Positions 10,566 to 20,173 of a stretch of 64,000 bases of DNA are shown here, piece by piece. The notes below the pieces were generated by a model, which saw nothing but the letters and a program-made list of their open reading frames with translations, made no database searches and was not told the DNA's origin. Made by a program: the position numbers and the translations under genes. The DNA comes from Aquisalimonas sp. 2447 (GTDB lineage Bacteria > Pseudomonadota > Gammaproteobacteria > Nitrococcales > Aquisalimonadaceae), in assembly GCF_012044895.1 (NCBI RefSeq), contig NZ_CP050695.1:2200501-2264500 (forward strand), written 5' to 3'. Each line of letters starts with the position of its first letter. Within the stretch, counting starts at the first letter, position 1.

Positions 10566-11666
10566 ATGATTCCGATGGTCGACCTCAAGGCCCAGTACGC
10601 AGATCTGCGCGAGGAGATCGAGCAGGGCTTCAGTCAGGTGCTGGACAGCGCCCAGTTCATCCTCGGCCCCAACGTGCAGAGTCTCGAGGAGGAAGTGGCC
10701 CGCTATCTGGGTGCCGGGCACGCGGTGGCCTGCAATTCCGGAACCGACGCGCTGCACCTGGCGCTGGCCGCGCTGGACGTGGGCCCCGGCGACGAAGTCA
10801 TCACCTCGCCGTTCACCTTCATCGCCACAGCCGAAGCCATCCGCTACGTGGGCGCCACCCCGGTATTCGTCGATATCGACAGCCGCACCTTCAACCTGGA
10901 CCTCAATCAGGTGGAAGACGCCATCGGCCCCGGGACACGCGCCATTCTCCCGGTTCACCTGTTCGGGCAACCCGTGGACATGCCGGCGCTGATGGCCCTG
11001 GCGGAACGCCACGATGTTCTGGTGGTGGAGGACTGCGCCCAATCCTTCGGCGCCGTCGTGGACGAGCGCAGCACCGGCACCTTCGGTGCCGCGGGGGCAT
11101 TCAGCTTCTTCCCCAGCAAGAACCTTGGCGCCTACGGCGATGCCGGCATGGTGACCACCAATGACGCCAACGTGGCAGAGGAACTGCGGGTGTTGCGCAA
11201 CCACGGAAGTCGCGAGCGGTATCACCACAACGTGATCGGCTACAACAGCCGCCTGGACGAGGTGCAGGCGATGATCCTGCGGGCCAAGCTGAAGCGCATC
11301 GGTCAGTACAACGCCTGTCGGCGTCGGGTAGCCGAGAGCTATAACGAGCGCCTTGGCGGTGTGCCCGGGATCACCACCCCTTATGTGGACGGCCGCGGCC
11401 GCCACGTCTACCACCAGTACACGGTGCTGGCGGATCCCCGCGAGCAGATCATGAGCGCGCTGCGGAGTGCCGACATTGGCTGCGCGGTGTACTACCCGGT
11501 TCCGCTGCACCGTCAGCCCGTGTTTCGTGACGCCTATGCGGACGTGCAGCTGCCGATCAGCGAGCGGATCGCCGAGTACTGCCTGTCGCTGCCCATCTAT
11601 CCGGAACTCACGGACCAGCAGATTCTGCGGGTTACTGAGACGATCCGACACGCCGTCGACGCTTGA
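10566..11666 (+). CDS. gnnB: DegT/DnrJ/EryC1 aminotransferase, probable GnnB
   Basis: GnnB would transfer the amino group of glutamate to 3-keto-UDP-GlcNAc, giving UDP-GlcNAc3N. The 366-residue protein has the sugar-aminotransferase blocks DLKAQYADLR, CNSGTDALHLAL, SPFTFIATAE, EDCAQSFGA, and SFFPSKNLGAYGDAG with the PLP lysine at Lys185. The frame is open far upstream into gnnA, but ATG 10566 has a GAGGAAG ribosome site and matches the family N-terminus. It lies 40 nt after gnnA and converges on rnhB with a 30-nt gap. Confidence 0.83.
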   Translation: MIPMVDLKAQYADLREEIEQGFSQVLDSAQFILGPNVQSLEEEVARYLGAGHAVACNSGTDALHLALAALDVGPGDEVITSPFTFIATAEAIRYVGATPVFVDIDSRTFNLDLNQVEDAIGPGTRAILPVHLFGQPVDMPALMALAERHDVLVVEDCAQSFGAVVDERSTGTFGAAGAFSFFPSKNLGAYGDAGMVTTNDANVAEELRVLRNHGSRERYHHNVIGYNSRLDEVQAMILRAKLKRIGQYNACRRRVAESYNERLGGVPGITTPYVDGRGRHVYHQYTVLADPREQIMSALRSADIGCAVYYPVPLHRQPVFRDAYADVQLPISERIAEYCLSLPIYPELTDQQILRVTETIRHAVDA

Positions 11667-11696
11667 GGGGACAGCAGCGCCGCAGCGGCGAACGGC

Positions 11697-12332
11697 TCAG
11701 AACGGCAGTTCGCCGGTTTCGCCCGGATCGTGCAGTGCCTGTTTCACCGGAGCGAATGAGCGACGGTGAACGGCCGTGGCACCCAGCCGCTTCAGTGCTT
11801 CCATGTGCTCCGCGGTGGGATAGCCCTTGTGGCGGGCGAAACCGTATCCTGGCCAACGGGCATCGAGCTCCACCATGATCCTGTCCCGGTCCACTTTGGC
11901 AAGAATCGACGCCGCGCCGATGGTGGGCTCCAGGCCGTCCCCCCCCACCAGGGCCTCGGCCGCGCAGGGCATGGCGGGGCAGTGATTGCCGTCCACCAAC
12001 ACCCGCTGAGGCGGCAGTGGCAGACATGCCACCGCCCGCTGCATGGCCTGCAGGGTGGCCTGAAAGATGTTGAGAGCGTCGATCTCCGCAGGCTCCACGT
12101 GAATGATCGCCCAGGCGGCTGCCTGCTCGCGGATCGCCGCCGCCAGTGCTTCGCGGCGACGCGCCGTCAATCGCTTGGAGTCGTTGATGCCGGGCACCGG
12201 CCGCTTCGGGTCGAGGATCACCGCGGCCACCACCACGGGGCCGGCAAGCGGGCCGCGACCGGCCTCGTCGACACCGGCAACCAGGGTTCCCGTGGCAGCG
12301 CCGTGACCGCCGGTCCCGCCCGTCTCCTGCAT
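11697..12332 (-). CDS. rnhB: ribonuclease HII
   Basis: RNase HII cuts the RNA strand of RNA-DNA hybrids and removes misincorporated ribonucleotides. The 211-residue frame shows the [15 protein letters not shown] motif with the acidic pair, DSKRL, LVDGN, and AKVDRD with another catalytic Asp, and ends with the usual HRRSFAPV. The start is the ATG at 12330-12332, which shares one base with the lpxB stop (TGATG); longer open frame upstream is lpxB in another frame. Order lpxB-rnhB is conserved. Confidence 0.95.
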   Translation of the reverse strand: MQETGGTGGHGAATGTLVAGVDEAGRGPLAGPVVVAAVILDPKRPVPGINDSKRLTARRREALAAAIREQAAAWAIIHVEPAEIDALNIFQATLQAMQRAVACLPLPPQRVLVDGNHCPAMPCAAEALVGGDGLEPTIGAASILAKVDRDRIMVELDARWPGYGFARHKGYPTAEHMEALKRLGATAVHRRSFAPVKQALHDPGETGELPF

Positions 12333-13504
12333 CACCCCGCGACCTCGTTGTTGTTCGCCGGCCGGTGCCCGGCTTCCTGAAGCAGTTCCGCAACGGCAGC
12401 CGCTGCCTGAAGACTGGCGTCCTGCCGCAGTTCCCGGTGCAGTTGCTCGAACTCTGCCACCAGGGCCGTGCGCTGGTCCGGATTGTCCAGCAGATCCAGC
12501 ACGGCAGGACCGAGATTGCCCGGGATCGCGGCTTCCTGGGCGAACTCCGCCACCAGTCGACGCTGGGCAATGAGATTCGGCATGGCGAAATGCGGCACTC
12601 TGATCAGACGGCGCGCCAGCCACCCGGTCACGGTGGAGACCTTGTAGGCAACGACCATGGGGCACTTATGCAGCATCGCCTCCAGGCTTGCCGTCCCGGA
12701 TGCCAGCAGGGCCGCGTTCGCCGCCGCCAGACAGTCCCGGGCGCGGCCGTCCACCAGGGTCACATGCATGCCTTCGTTATACGCCGCCACCAGATCCCGC
12801 AGGTGTGCCGCAATTCGATCCGTGGCGCAGGGCACCACGAAGTGGGCATCCGGGCGATGCCGATGGAGCCAGGCCACTGTCTCCAGGAACGCCGGCCCGA
12901 GGTGGCGTACCTCGCTCATGCGGCTACCGGGGAGGACTGCCACCAGTGGCACCTCCTCCGGCAGGCCCAGTTCCGCCCTTGCGGCCCGCTGATCCGGCAC
13001 CATGGACACTTCGTCCGCCAGCGGATGGCCGACAAACCGGGCAGGTACCTGATGGTCGCGGAAGAATTCCCGTTCGAAGGGGAAGATGCAGAGCATGCGA
13101 TCCACGGCCCGGGCGATCTGCCGAATCCGTCCCTGCCGCCACGCCCAGACCGTCGGGCTGACGTAATGCACCGTGGGGACGCCCGCTTCCCGCAGACGCT
13201 GCTCGAGACGCAGATTGAAATCGGGGGCATCAATGCCGATGAAGACGTCCGGCGGGTTCCGGCGGAAACGCCGAACCAGATCACGCCGGATGAGCAGCAG
13301 CTTGGGGAGATGACGCAGAACCTCGACCAGGCCCATGACCGACAGGGCCTCCAGCGGGTAGAGGCTGGCCATGCCCTCTGCCTCCATGCGCCGTCCGCCG
13401 ATGCCCTCGAACCGGGCCTCCGGGTACAGCCGGCGCAGCTCGCGCATCAGGCCGGCACCCAGATAATCCCCGGACATCTCGCCGGCAACGATCCCGACTC
13501 GCAT
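12332..13504 (-). CDS. lpxB: lipid A disaccharide synthase
   Basis: LpxB (glycosyltransferase family 19) joins lipid X to UDP-2,3-diacylglucosamine to make the lipid A disaccharide at the inner membrane. The 390-residue protein begins [14 protein letters not shown], with the typical GExSGD motif, and has [19 protein letters not shown] and the nucleotide-binding LLPGSR-like block [10 protein letters not shown]. It follows lpxA by 15 nt and overlaps rnhB by one base. If the GnnAB cassette is active, its substrates would carry amide-linked chains. Confidence 0.96.
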   Translation of the reverse strand: MRVGIVAGEMSGDYLGAGLMRELRRLYPEARFEGIGGRRMEAEGMASLYPLEALSVMGLVEVLRHLPKLLLIRRDLVRRFRRNPPDVFIGIDAPDFNLRLEQRLREAGVPTVHYVSPTVWAWRQGRIRQIARAVDRMLCIFPFEREFFRDHQVPARFVGHPLADEVSMVPDQRAARAELGLPEEVPLVAVLPGSRMSEVRHLGPAFLETVAWLHRHRPDAHFVVPCATDRIAAHLRDLVAAYNEGMHVTLVDGRARDCLAAANAALLASGTASLEAMLHKCPMVVAYKVSTVTGWLARRLIRVPHFAMPNLIAQRRLVAEFAQEAAIPGNLGPAVLDLLDNPDQRTALVAEFEQLHRELRQDASLQAAAAVAELLQEAGHRPANNNEVAG

Positions 13505-13519
13505 GGCCCTGCTCCGCTG

Positions 13520-14290
13520 TTAGCGCACGATGCCGCGGCGACTGTCGCGAATGAAAGCGACAAGCCGGGCCACTGGCGGATGATTCGCGGCCAGTTCGTC
13601 GATCTGTTCCAGCGCCGGTTCCAGACGCAGCCCGGACTTGTAGAGCATGCGGTAGGCCCGCCGCAGGGCATGCACATCTTCCCGGGCGAAGCCCTGTCGT
13701 CGCAGGCCCTCGCTGTTGACGCCATGGGGCGTGGCGGGGTTCCCGGCAACGGTCACGAAGGGCGGCACATCCTGCTTGATGCAGCTCCCCATGGACGAGA
13801 AGCAATATGCGCCGATACTGCAGAACTGATGGACCAGGCTGAATCCGCCGAGGATGGCGTCATCCCCCACGTCGACATGCCCGGCCAGCGAGGCGCCATT
13901 GGCGAACACGATCCGGTGGCCCACCCGGCAGTCATGGGCAATGTGGACGTAGGCCATGATCCAGTTGTCATTACCGATCCGCGTCACGCCCTGATCCTGG
14001 ACGGTTCCCCGGTTGATGGTGACGAACTCGCGGATGGTGTTGCCGTCGCCGATCTCCAGCAACGTCTCTTCGCCGGCGAACTTCTTGTCCTGAGGTTCCG
14101 CCCCGACCGAGGCGAACTGGAAAATCCGATTGCCCCTGCCGATGCGGGTGGGGCCGAAAATGGTGGCGTGCGGGCCCACTTCGCAGTCATCCCCGAGTTC
14201 CACGTGGGGCCCGATGATGGCGTATGGTCCAATGCGGACGTTGTGCCCCAGCGTCGCCGCCGGATCAACTTGCGCCGTGGGGTCGATCAA
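13520..14290 (-). CDS. lpxA: UDP-N-acetylglucosamine acyltransferase LpxA (canonical locus copy)
   Basis: This LpxA lies in its conserved place between fabZ and lpxB. Catalytic His119 is in HIAHDC; Lys70 matches E. coli Lys76; and the acyl-length ruler position (E. coli Gly173) is Met167, as in Pseudomonas aeruginosa LpxA which prefers 10-carbon chains. There is no ATG. I place the start at TTG 14288-14290, which overlaps the fabZ stop as TTGA and gives 256 residues aligned with the E. coli N-terminus; a GTG at 14312-14314 would add eight residues and overlap fabZ more. It differs from the lpxA copy at 8790-9563 at both key positions, so the two probably use different chains or sugars. Confidence 0.92.
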   Translation of the reverse strand: MIDPTAQVDPAATLGHNVRIGPYAIIGPHVELGDDCEVGPHATIFGPTRIGRGNRIFQFASVGAEPQDKKFAGEETLLEIGDGNTIREFVTINRGTVQDQGVTRIGNDNWIMAYVHIAHDCRVGHRIVFANGASLAGHVDVGDDAILGGFSLVHQFCSIGAYCFSSMGSCIKQDVPPFVTVAGNPATPHGVNSEGLRRQGFAREDVHALRRAYRMLYKSGLRLEPALEQIDELAANHPPVARLVAFIRDSRRGIVR

Positions 14291-14727
14291 GATTCCACAT
14301 CCCGCATGGTGCACATGATGTCTGCCTCGGCGGCAAGCTCCCCGTCGACGGTGGCTTTCCCGGAAAACATCCAGATCCCGCGCCGCACCTTCGCCAGGGT
14401 GACCTCGATACGCACCTGGTCACCCGGCTCCACCGGATGCTTGAACCGCGCCTTGTCGAACCCCACCAGATAAAAAAGAGTGTCACTCCCGGGGTGGCGC
14501 CCTTCGGTCTCGAAGGCCAGCAGACCGCAGGCCTGGGCAATGGCCTCCAGGACCAGCACCCCCGGCATCACCGGTTTGACCGGGAAGTGCCCCTGAAAGA
14601 ACGGCTCATTGATGGTGACGTTCTTGATCCCCACCAGCCGCTCCCCCGGTTCTACGTCGACCACCTTGTCAACCAGCAGAAACGGATAGCGATGGGGCAG
14701 CAGATTCTTGATTCGATTGATGTCCAT
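14287..14727 (-). CDS. fabZ: 3-hydroxyacyl-ACP dehydratase FabZ
   Basis: FabZ dehydrates 3-hydroxyacyl-ACP in fatty acid elongation and competes with LpxA and LpxD for the same pool. The 146-residue hot-dog-fold protein has [10 protein letters not shown] near the start and the catalytic His47 ([11 protein letters not shown]) and Glu61 (LEAIAQA). It is 18 nt after lpxD and overlaps the lpxA start. Placement among the lpx genes is conserved. Confidence 0.97.
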   Translation of the reverse strand: MDINRIKNLLPHRYPFLLVDKVVDVEPGERLVGIKNVTINEPFFQGHFPVKPVMPGVLVLEAIAQACGLLAFETEGRHPGSDTLFYLVGFDKARFKHPVEPGDQVRIEVTLAKVRRGIWMFSGKATVDGELAAEADIMCTMRDVES

Positions 14728-14745
14728 AACGTCTTCGTGCCTTAT

Positions 14746-15810
14746 TCACTGTTGTTCGGTGGCGGGTCCATCCTGCGACGCCGCCGGGTCATCGCCGTTG
14801 TCCGGCGCCAGCCGCCGCTCCAGGGCGCGCAACCGGCGCGCCATGTCGTCGAGCTGATGGAAGCGTGCGGCATTCCGGCGCCAACTCCGGTTCGGCTCCA
14901 CACCCGTCCCGGACGAATACACTCCGGGTTCACGCAGACTCTTGGTCACCTGCGTCAGTCCGGTGATGTGCACATTGTCGGCGATCTCCAGATGACCGGC
15001 GATGCCGACCATACCCGCAATCGTGCAATAGCTGCCAATGTAGGTGCTACCCGACACCCCCACGGCGGCCGCCATGGCAGTATGCGCGCCGATGTGGACG
15101 TTGTGCGCGATCTGCACCAGGTTGTCGATCTTGACGCCGTCGCCGATCACCGTGTCGCCGATGGCACCGCGGTCGATGGTGGTGTTGGCGCCGACATCCA
15201 CGTCGTCACCGATGACCACGCCACCCACCTGCGGTACGCGCTCCCAGCGGCGACCGTCGCGGGCAAAGCCGAAGCCATCGGAACCGATGACGGCACCAGA
15301 CTGGATACGGCAGTTGCGACCCAGCTGACAGTCCGCTGCAATCACTGCTCCGGCGCGGATGACGCAATCGTCGCCAATCCGCACACCAGCGCCGATGACC
15401 ACACCAGCATCCACCACCACGCGGTGACCGATCACCGCGCCGTCCTCGATGACGGCACGCGGGCCAATGGTGGCATCCGTCGCAACGCTTGCCGATGCCG
15501 CAATGATGGCGGCTGGATCCCGGCCGGGCTCGCGGGGTTCCGGGTAAAGCAGCTGTGCGGCCCGGGCAAAGGTCAGGTGGGGGTTCTCGGACACCAGGGC
15601 ATTGCCAGTCACGGCGTCGGCGTCATCCGCCGTCACAATGACTGCACCGGCCGCTGTCTGCTGCAGGTGCTTGCGATAGCGCCGGTCCACCAGAAACGAG
15701 ACCGCGTCGGCGCCAGCTTCCGCCAGCGACGCCACCCGTCGGACCTGGTGCTCCGGATCCCCGACGAGCTGCGCGCCCAGGGCCTCTGCCAGCTCACCCA
15801 ACGCTTTCAT
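14746..15810 (-). CDS. lpxD: UDP-3-O-(3-hydroxyacyl)glucosamine N-acyltransferase
   Basis: LpxD adds the second 3-hydroxyacyl chain, to the 2-amino group. The 354-residue protein has the N-terminal uridine-binding domain ([17 protein letters not shown]), a long run of hexapeptide repeats ([17 protein letters not shown] and following), the active-site region [14 protein letters not shown], and a C-terminal helix. Length is a little over the usual 340 because of an acidic, Gln-rich tail. It lies between skp and fabZ as in E. coli. Confidence 0.96.
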   Translation of the reverse strand: MKALGELAEALGAQLVGDPEHQVRRVASLAEAGADAVSFLVDRRYRKHLQQTAAGAVIVTADDADAVTGNALVSENPHLTFARAAQLLYPEPREPGRDPAAIIAASASVATDATIGPRAVIEDGAVIGHRVVVDAGVVIGAGVRIGDDCVIRAGAVIAADCQLGRNCRIQSGAVIGSDGFGFARDGRRWERVPQVGGVVIGDDVDVGANTTIDRGAIGDTVIGDGVKIDNLVQIAHNVHIGAHTAMAAAVGVSGSTYIGSYCTIAGMVGIAGHLEIADNVHITGLTQVTKSLREPGVYSSGTGVEPNRSWRRNAARFHQLDDMARRLRALERRLAPDNGDDPAASQDGPATEQQ

Positions 15811-15863
15811 GATCCCCTACTCCCCCGCTCTCCTAGCCCGGCTATCCCTGTCGCCCGATGGCA

Positions 15864-15908
15864 CCGGGGCCGATCCCGCGCCTTCACTGGCGCATGGATC
15901 GGCCCCGG
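15864..15908. repeat. strong hairpin in the skp-lpxD spacer
   Basis: Bases 15864-15876 pair with 15896-15908 (13 bp, CCGGGGCCGATCC against its complement), and inside this 15878-15882 (GCGCC) pairs with 15889-15893 (GGCGC) around a TTCACT loop. The hairpin lies in the 117-nt gap between skp and lpxD. No T-run follows on either strand, so it is not a normal intrinsic terminator; it may be an mRNA-stability or attenuation structure. Confidence 0.6.
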
Positions 15909-15927
15909 GGATTACCGTCCGCAGGCG

Positions 15928-16440
15928 TCAGTTGCCTTCGAAGTCCTGCTGCAGGCGCTCCAGCACGCGATCCGTCACGTCCACCCGATCGCTGGCGAAA
16001 ATCACGCCCTCACTGACGATCAGGTCGAATCCCTCCGCTTCGGCGAGATCGTTGATGGTGTCCACGATACGCCGTTGCAATCGACCCAGTTCTTCGTTGC
16101 GCCGCATGTTGAAGTCTTCCCGGAACTCCTCTTCGGCACGCCGCAGCTCCCTCTGGCGCGCCACAAGATCCCTCTGCAGCCGCTGCTGTTCATCCTCGCT
16201 CATTACCGCACCATCACGGTTGAGCTGCGTTTCCAGCTCACGCAGGGCGTCACGCTCTTCGGAGATGGCCCGGTCCCGGGGTCCGAACTCCTCCTCCAGG
16301 TTGGCGCGGGCGGCATCGGCCTGGGGTGCCTCGGAGGTCACCCGACCGGCGTTGACGAAACCGATCTTGCTCTCGGCCACGGCCACGCCGGTCACCGCCG
16401 CGAGCACCACCGCCACCAGCAAGGAATGCAATTTGTTCAT
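15928..16440 (-). CDS. skp: periplasmic chaperone Skp (OmpH)
   Basis: Skp holds unfolded outer membrane proteins in the periplasm on their way to BamA. The 170-residue protein has a signal peptide (MNKLHSLLVAVVLAAVTGVAVA, cleaved near residue 22), the conserved SKIGFVNAGRV strand, a long charged coiled-coil arm (about 45-130), and the C-terminal segment GFDLIVSEGVIFASDRVDVTD. It lies between bamA and lpxD, as usual. Confidence 0.94.
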   Translation of the reverse strand: MNKLHSLLVAVVLAAVTGVAVAESKIGFVNAGRVTSEAPQADAARANLEEEFGPRDRAISEERDALRELETQLNRDGAVMSEDEQQRLQRDLVARQRELRRAEEEFREDFNMRRNEELGRLQRRIVDTINDLAEAEGFDLIVSEGVIFASDRVDVTDRVLERLQQDFEGN

Positions 16441-16496
16441 CAGAACTCTCTATCCTGGCGATGCCGGCACGAGATCGGGCGTCAGCCGGCGGGCGC

Positions 16497-18779
16497 CTAG
16501 AAGAACTGGCCGAGTGAGAACTGGAACCGGTCCAGGTCGTCTTCGGGCCCGTCATTAAACGGTTCGGCCAGGCTCATTGTCAATGCGCCCAGGGGCGACA
16601 TCCAGGTAAAGGCCACGCCCGCGGAATAGCGCCAGTCATCCAGCCGGATGGACTCATCCCGGCGGGTGTCGTAGACCTGACCACCGTCCACGAAGGTGGA
16701 GAACCGAACCGCGTCCGAGTCCACGAACGGCATCGGGAAAAACAGTTCGGCGTTGGCCACGGTTCTCAGGTTACCACCGGTGGGACGGTCATCCGCCCCG
16801 CGCCGGCCCAGGGAACTGGCCCGGTAACCCCGCACGGAGTTGATACCGCCGGCAAAGAAGTTCTCGAAGAACGGCAGCCGGCTGGTATCCCCGTAGCCTT
16901 CACCAAAGCCGACCCGCCCATGGAGAGAGAGTGACCAGTCCTCGGCCAGCGGGAAGTAGCGCTGCTGGCTGTAACGGGCCTTGTAGTACTCCAGATCGCT
17001 TTCCGGCAGGGCCAGTTCCAGACCCACGGACTGGCGTGCCCCGCTGGTGGGGAACACGCGACGATCGAAGGTGTTCCGCGTCCAGCTCAGCTCGGTCTTG
17101 TAGTTGATGTAGTGGTCGCCGAACTCGTCGACGAAATCCTGTTGGTCCTCGGTGGCCTGGGACCCCAGGTTAAGCCGCAGGTCCTCGTAACCCACGTCGA
17201 TGCGGACCTCATCCTGCTCGTTCAGCGGGATACCGAAGCCGACATCCAGGTTCCCCTGCCGCACGCCGTAGTCGGACAACCGCGCCCGGCGGGCGTCCGT
17301 CTCCCGCAGACTGGCATTGAAGTAGCGGGTCACGCCGTCGACATTGTAATAACGGTCGGTGTAGGTCAGACGGTACAGCGAGCTCACGCGGCTGTTGTTC
17401 AGCGCCAGCATCATGCGGTCCCCGGTGCCCAGGACGTTATCCTGGGCCACCGAGAAGTTCAGCAGCATGCCCTGGCCGCTGCCGTAGCCGATGCCGGCCT
17501 GCAGGCTGCCGGACAGGCCTTCGGTGACGTCCACGTTGACGTCGATCTGGTCCTGTTCGCCGGGCACCTGCGGCGTCTCGATATCCACGCGCTCGAAGAA
17601 GCCGAGCTGGTTCAGGCGCCGCCGCGACGTTGCAATGTTCTCCGATGAATACCAGCCCCCCTCCATTTGCCGCATTTCCCGCCGGATGACTTCGTCATCG
17701 GTGCGGAAATTGCCACTGATGTTCAGCCGACGGACGTATGCCCGGTTGCCCGGATCCACGTAATAGGTCAGATCCACGGTCTGGTTATCACGATCAATAT
17801 CCGGCACCGGATTGACGTTGGCGAAGGCGTAGCCCTCGACACCCAGCCGCTCGCGGATATTGCTGGCGCCGGCGGTGATCTCTTGCTGGGAGAAGCGATC
17901 CCCCTCCTCCACCCCCAGGAGCTCCTGCATTTCCTCGCGTTCGACAATGGTGTCACCGACGATGCGCACCTCGCCCAGGCGGTATTCCTCGCCTTCGTCC
18001 AGGTTGACCGTGACATAAATGCCGCTGCGGTCCGGGGTCAGGGAGACCTGGCTGGAGGTCAGACTGAAGTCGGCATAACCGCGATTCATGTAATGCGAGC
18101 GCAGGTTCTCCAGGTCACCGCCCAGCGCCTCGCGGGAGTACCGGTCGCGGCGGGAGAACGGCAGGTACCAGGGGCGCGGTCCCAGGTTGAACACACCCGC
18201 CAGTTCCCGGTCGCTGAACGCCTCATTGCCGACAAAATGGACATCGCGGATCCGCGCCGTCCGCCCTTCGTCGATATCGATCCGGATGGCCACCCGGTTG
18301 CGCTGCAGGGGCGAGACGGTGCTCTCGACTTCCACGTCATAGCGACCCTGGCCGAAATACTGACGCCGCAGTTCCCGTTCAATGCCCTCCAGTAGCGCCC
18401 GGTTGAATGTTTCGCCCTCGGCAAGCCCGGAGTCCCGCATGGCCTGGATCAACGCATCCGTGGGAATGGCGCTGTTGCCGGTGATCTCGATTTCCGCCAC
18501 CGACGGCCGCTCCACGACGTTGACCACAAGGACGTTGCCGTCCCGCTGCAGTTCCACATCCTGGAAAAAGCCGGTGTCATACAGCGCGCGCACACCTTCG
18601 GCCGCCAACTGCCGGTCGACGTTATCGTTGGTGGAAATGGGAAAATAATTGAACACCGTGCCGGGCGCGATGCGACGCAGCCCTTCGACCCGGATGTCTT
18701 CCACGGTGAACGCTTCGAAGGCCTGCACCGGAGCGACCACGGCGACACACAGGGCAACGGCAACTACGAGTCTGCGCAT
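16497..18779 (-). CDS. bamA: outer membrane assembly factor BamA
   Basis: BamA is the core of the beta-barrel assembly machine. The 760-residue protein starts with a signal peptide ending VQAFEAF (cleavage near residue 20), then five POTRA domains (about 22-420; the first is FTVEDIRVEGLRRI), then a 16-strand barrel. The loop-6 type motif VRGYRASSLG is present and the last residue is Phe (SLGQFF), the outer-membrane beta-signal. Order rseP-bamA-skp is conserved. Confidence 0.97.
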   Translation of the reverse strand: MRRLVVAVALCVAVVAPVQAFEAFTVEDIRVEGLRRIAPGTVFNYFPISTNDNVDRQLAAEGVRALYDTGFFQDVELQRDGNVLVVNVVERPSVAEIEITGNSAIPTDALIQAMRDSGLAEGETFNRALLEGIERELRRQYFGQGRYDVEVESTVSPLQRNRVAIRIDIDEGRTARIRDVHFVGNEAFSDRELAGVFNLGPRPWYLPFSRRDRYSREALGGDLENLRSHYMNRGYADFSLTSSQVSLTPDRSGIYVTVNLDEGEEYRLGEVRIVGDTIVEREEMQELLGVEEGDRFSQQEITAGASNIRERLGVEGYAFANVNPVPDIDRDNQTVDLTYYVDPGNRAYVRRLNISGNFRTDDEVIRREMRQMEGGWYSSENIATSRRRLNQLGFFERVDIETPQVPGEQDQIDVNVDVTEGLSGSLQAGIGYGSGQGMLLNFSVAQDNVLGTGDRMMLALNNSRVSSLYRLTYTDRYYNVDGVTRYFNASLRETDARRARLSDYGVRQGNLDVGFGIPLNEQDEVRIDVGYEDLRLNLGSQATEDQQDFVDEFGDHYINYKTELSWTRNTFDRRVFPTSGARQSVGLELALPESDLEYYKARYSQQRYFPLAEDWSLSLHGRVGFGEGYGDTSRLPFFENFFAGGINSVRGYRASSLGRRGADDRPTGGNLRTVANAELFFPMPFVDSDAVRFSTFVDGGQVYDTRRDESIRLDDWRYSAGVAFTWMSPLGALTMSLAEPFNDGPEDDLDRFQFSLGQFF

Positions 18780-18817
18780 AAGTCAGTCTTTTTCAGTGTT
18801 GTCGAATCAGGAACCGG

Positions 18818-20173
18818 TCAACCGAGAAGCCGGGCGATATCGTTGTAAAACGCTAATCCCATGAGCAGGATCAGCATAAGTATCCCGATCTGCTGACCGA
18901 TGGCCTGGGCCTGCTCGGAGACCGGGCTGCCCTTGATCGCCTCGGCGGCGAAGTACATAAGGTGGCCGCCGTCCAGGATGGGGATCGGAAGCAGATTAAT
19001 GACGCCGAGACTGATGCTGATCAGCGCCAGGAATTTCAGGAACGGAACCAGGCCGGTGGATGCGGTATCCCCGGCATACTGCGCAATGTTGATGGGGCCA
19101 CTGAGATTCTTCAATGACGCTTCCCCGATGAGCATCTTGCCCAGCACCTGCACGGTGAGCACACCGGTCTGCCAGGTGTTCTGGACGGCCTCGCTCACGG
19201 ATTCCACCGGGCCGTAGCGCACCGTATGGAACATGTGCGCGAAGGCGTCGGGCTCGATGTCCGGTCGCACACCGAGGACTCCGCGATCGGAGCCCGCCGG
19301 GTTCAGCTCGACATCCACCTCGCGACTCGCACCATCGCGTTCTACGGCAAGCGTGACGCTCTCGCCGGCACGATCGTTCAGGGCTGCGACCAGATCCCGC
19401 CACTGCTCCACGGGTTCCCCGGAAACAGCCGTAACCGTATCACCCGGCTGCAACCCCGCGCGAGCGGCAGCCCCCCCGTCGATGAGTTCACCCACACGCG
19501 CGTCGATACGCGGCTGCCAGGGCTGCAGACCGATCACCCGCAACAGGTCCGGATCATCGCCAAGCCGGGGCAGACCGCCGAGATCCATTTCCCGCACCGT
19601 CTCACGGCCGTCCTCGGTGCGTACCTGCACGTCGACCACCTGGCCACGCAGCCCGCCCTCCATGAATTCCATGAGCACGCGATCCCAGGCCGGTGTGCGG
19701 CGCCCCTCCAGGGCCAGGATCTCGTCGCCCTCCTGAAGACCGGCTTCCGCAGCCGGCGTTTCCGGCTCCACCGGACCGATCACCGGCCGCAGCTCCTGCG
19801 TTCCGACGACGAACAGCAACCAGTAGACGGCGATGGCAAGCAGGAAGTTGGCCGCCGGCCCCGCCAGAACAATCAGGGTTCGGCGCCACAGCGGCTGCAC
19901 GTTGAAGGCACGGTGTCGCTCGTCATCTGCCACCGGGGCTTCACGCTCGTCCAGCATCTTGACGTAACCACCCAGAGGGATGGCGGCGATGACGTATTCC
20001 GTCTGGTCGGTACCACGCCGCCAGCTAAGCAACGGCGTGCCGAAGCCGATGGAGTAGCGCAGTACCTTCACGCCCAGGCGCCGGGCGGTCCAGTAGTGGC
20101 CGAATTCGTGGAAGGCCACGAGGATGGCGATGGCAACCAGGAAGGCAAGTACGCTGACGCCGACTCCGCTCAC
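18818..20173 (-). CDS. rseP: RIP metalloprotease RseP
   Basis: RseP is the site-2 inner-membrane protease that cuts anti-sigma-E in the envelope stress response. I take the GTG at 20171-20173 as start; it overlaps the dxr stop as GTGA and gives 451 residues, like E. coli (450). The zinc motif HEFGH is at 22-26, two PDZ domains fill the middle ([19 protein letters not shown]), and the second membrane motif [10 protein letters not shown] lies near residue 400. The longer frame upstream is a shadow of dxr. Confidence 0.94.
   Translation of the reverse strand: MSGVGVSVLAFLVAIAILVAFHEFGHYWTARRLGVKVLRYSIGFGTPLLSWRRGTDQTEYVIAAIPLGGYVKMLDEREAPVADDERHRAFNVQPLWRRTLIVLAGPAANFLLAIAVYWLLFVVGTQELRPVIGPVEPETPAAEAGLQEGDEILALEGRRTPAWDRVLMEFMEGGLRGQVVDVQVRTEDGRETVREMDLGGLPRLGDDPDLLRVIGLQPWQPRIDARVGELIDGGAAARAGLQPGDTVTAVSGEPVEQWRDLVAALNDRAGESVTLAVERDGASREVDVELNPAGSDRGVLGVRPDIEPDAFAHMFHTVRYGPVESVSEAVQNTWQTGVLTVQVLGKMLIGEASLKNLSGPINIAQYAGDTASTGLVPFLKFLALISISLGVINLLPIPILDGGHLMYFAAEAIKGSPVSEQAQAIGQQIGILMLILLMGLAFYNDIARLLG

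Noticed and set aside
8790-11666. The cassette as a WlbA/WlbC/WlbB-type set for UDP-diacetamido sugars of O-antigen
   Set aside because: The acyltransferase has the complete LpxA architecture (QDLGYRGEPTR, HVGHDC, HQF block and C-terminal helices) and not the short WlbB form; kept as the main alternative.
12365-14473. A plus-strand open frame of 702 codons across lpxB and lpxA
   Set aside because: Antisense to conserved lpx genes; no family motif.
15864-15908. Rho-independent terminator between skp and lpxD
   Set aside because: No T-run follows the stem on either strand.
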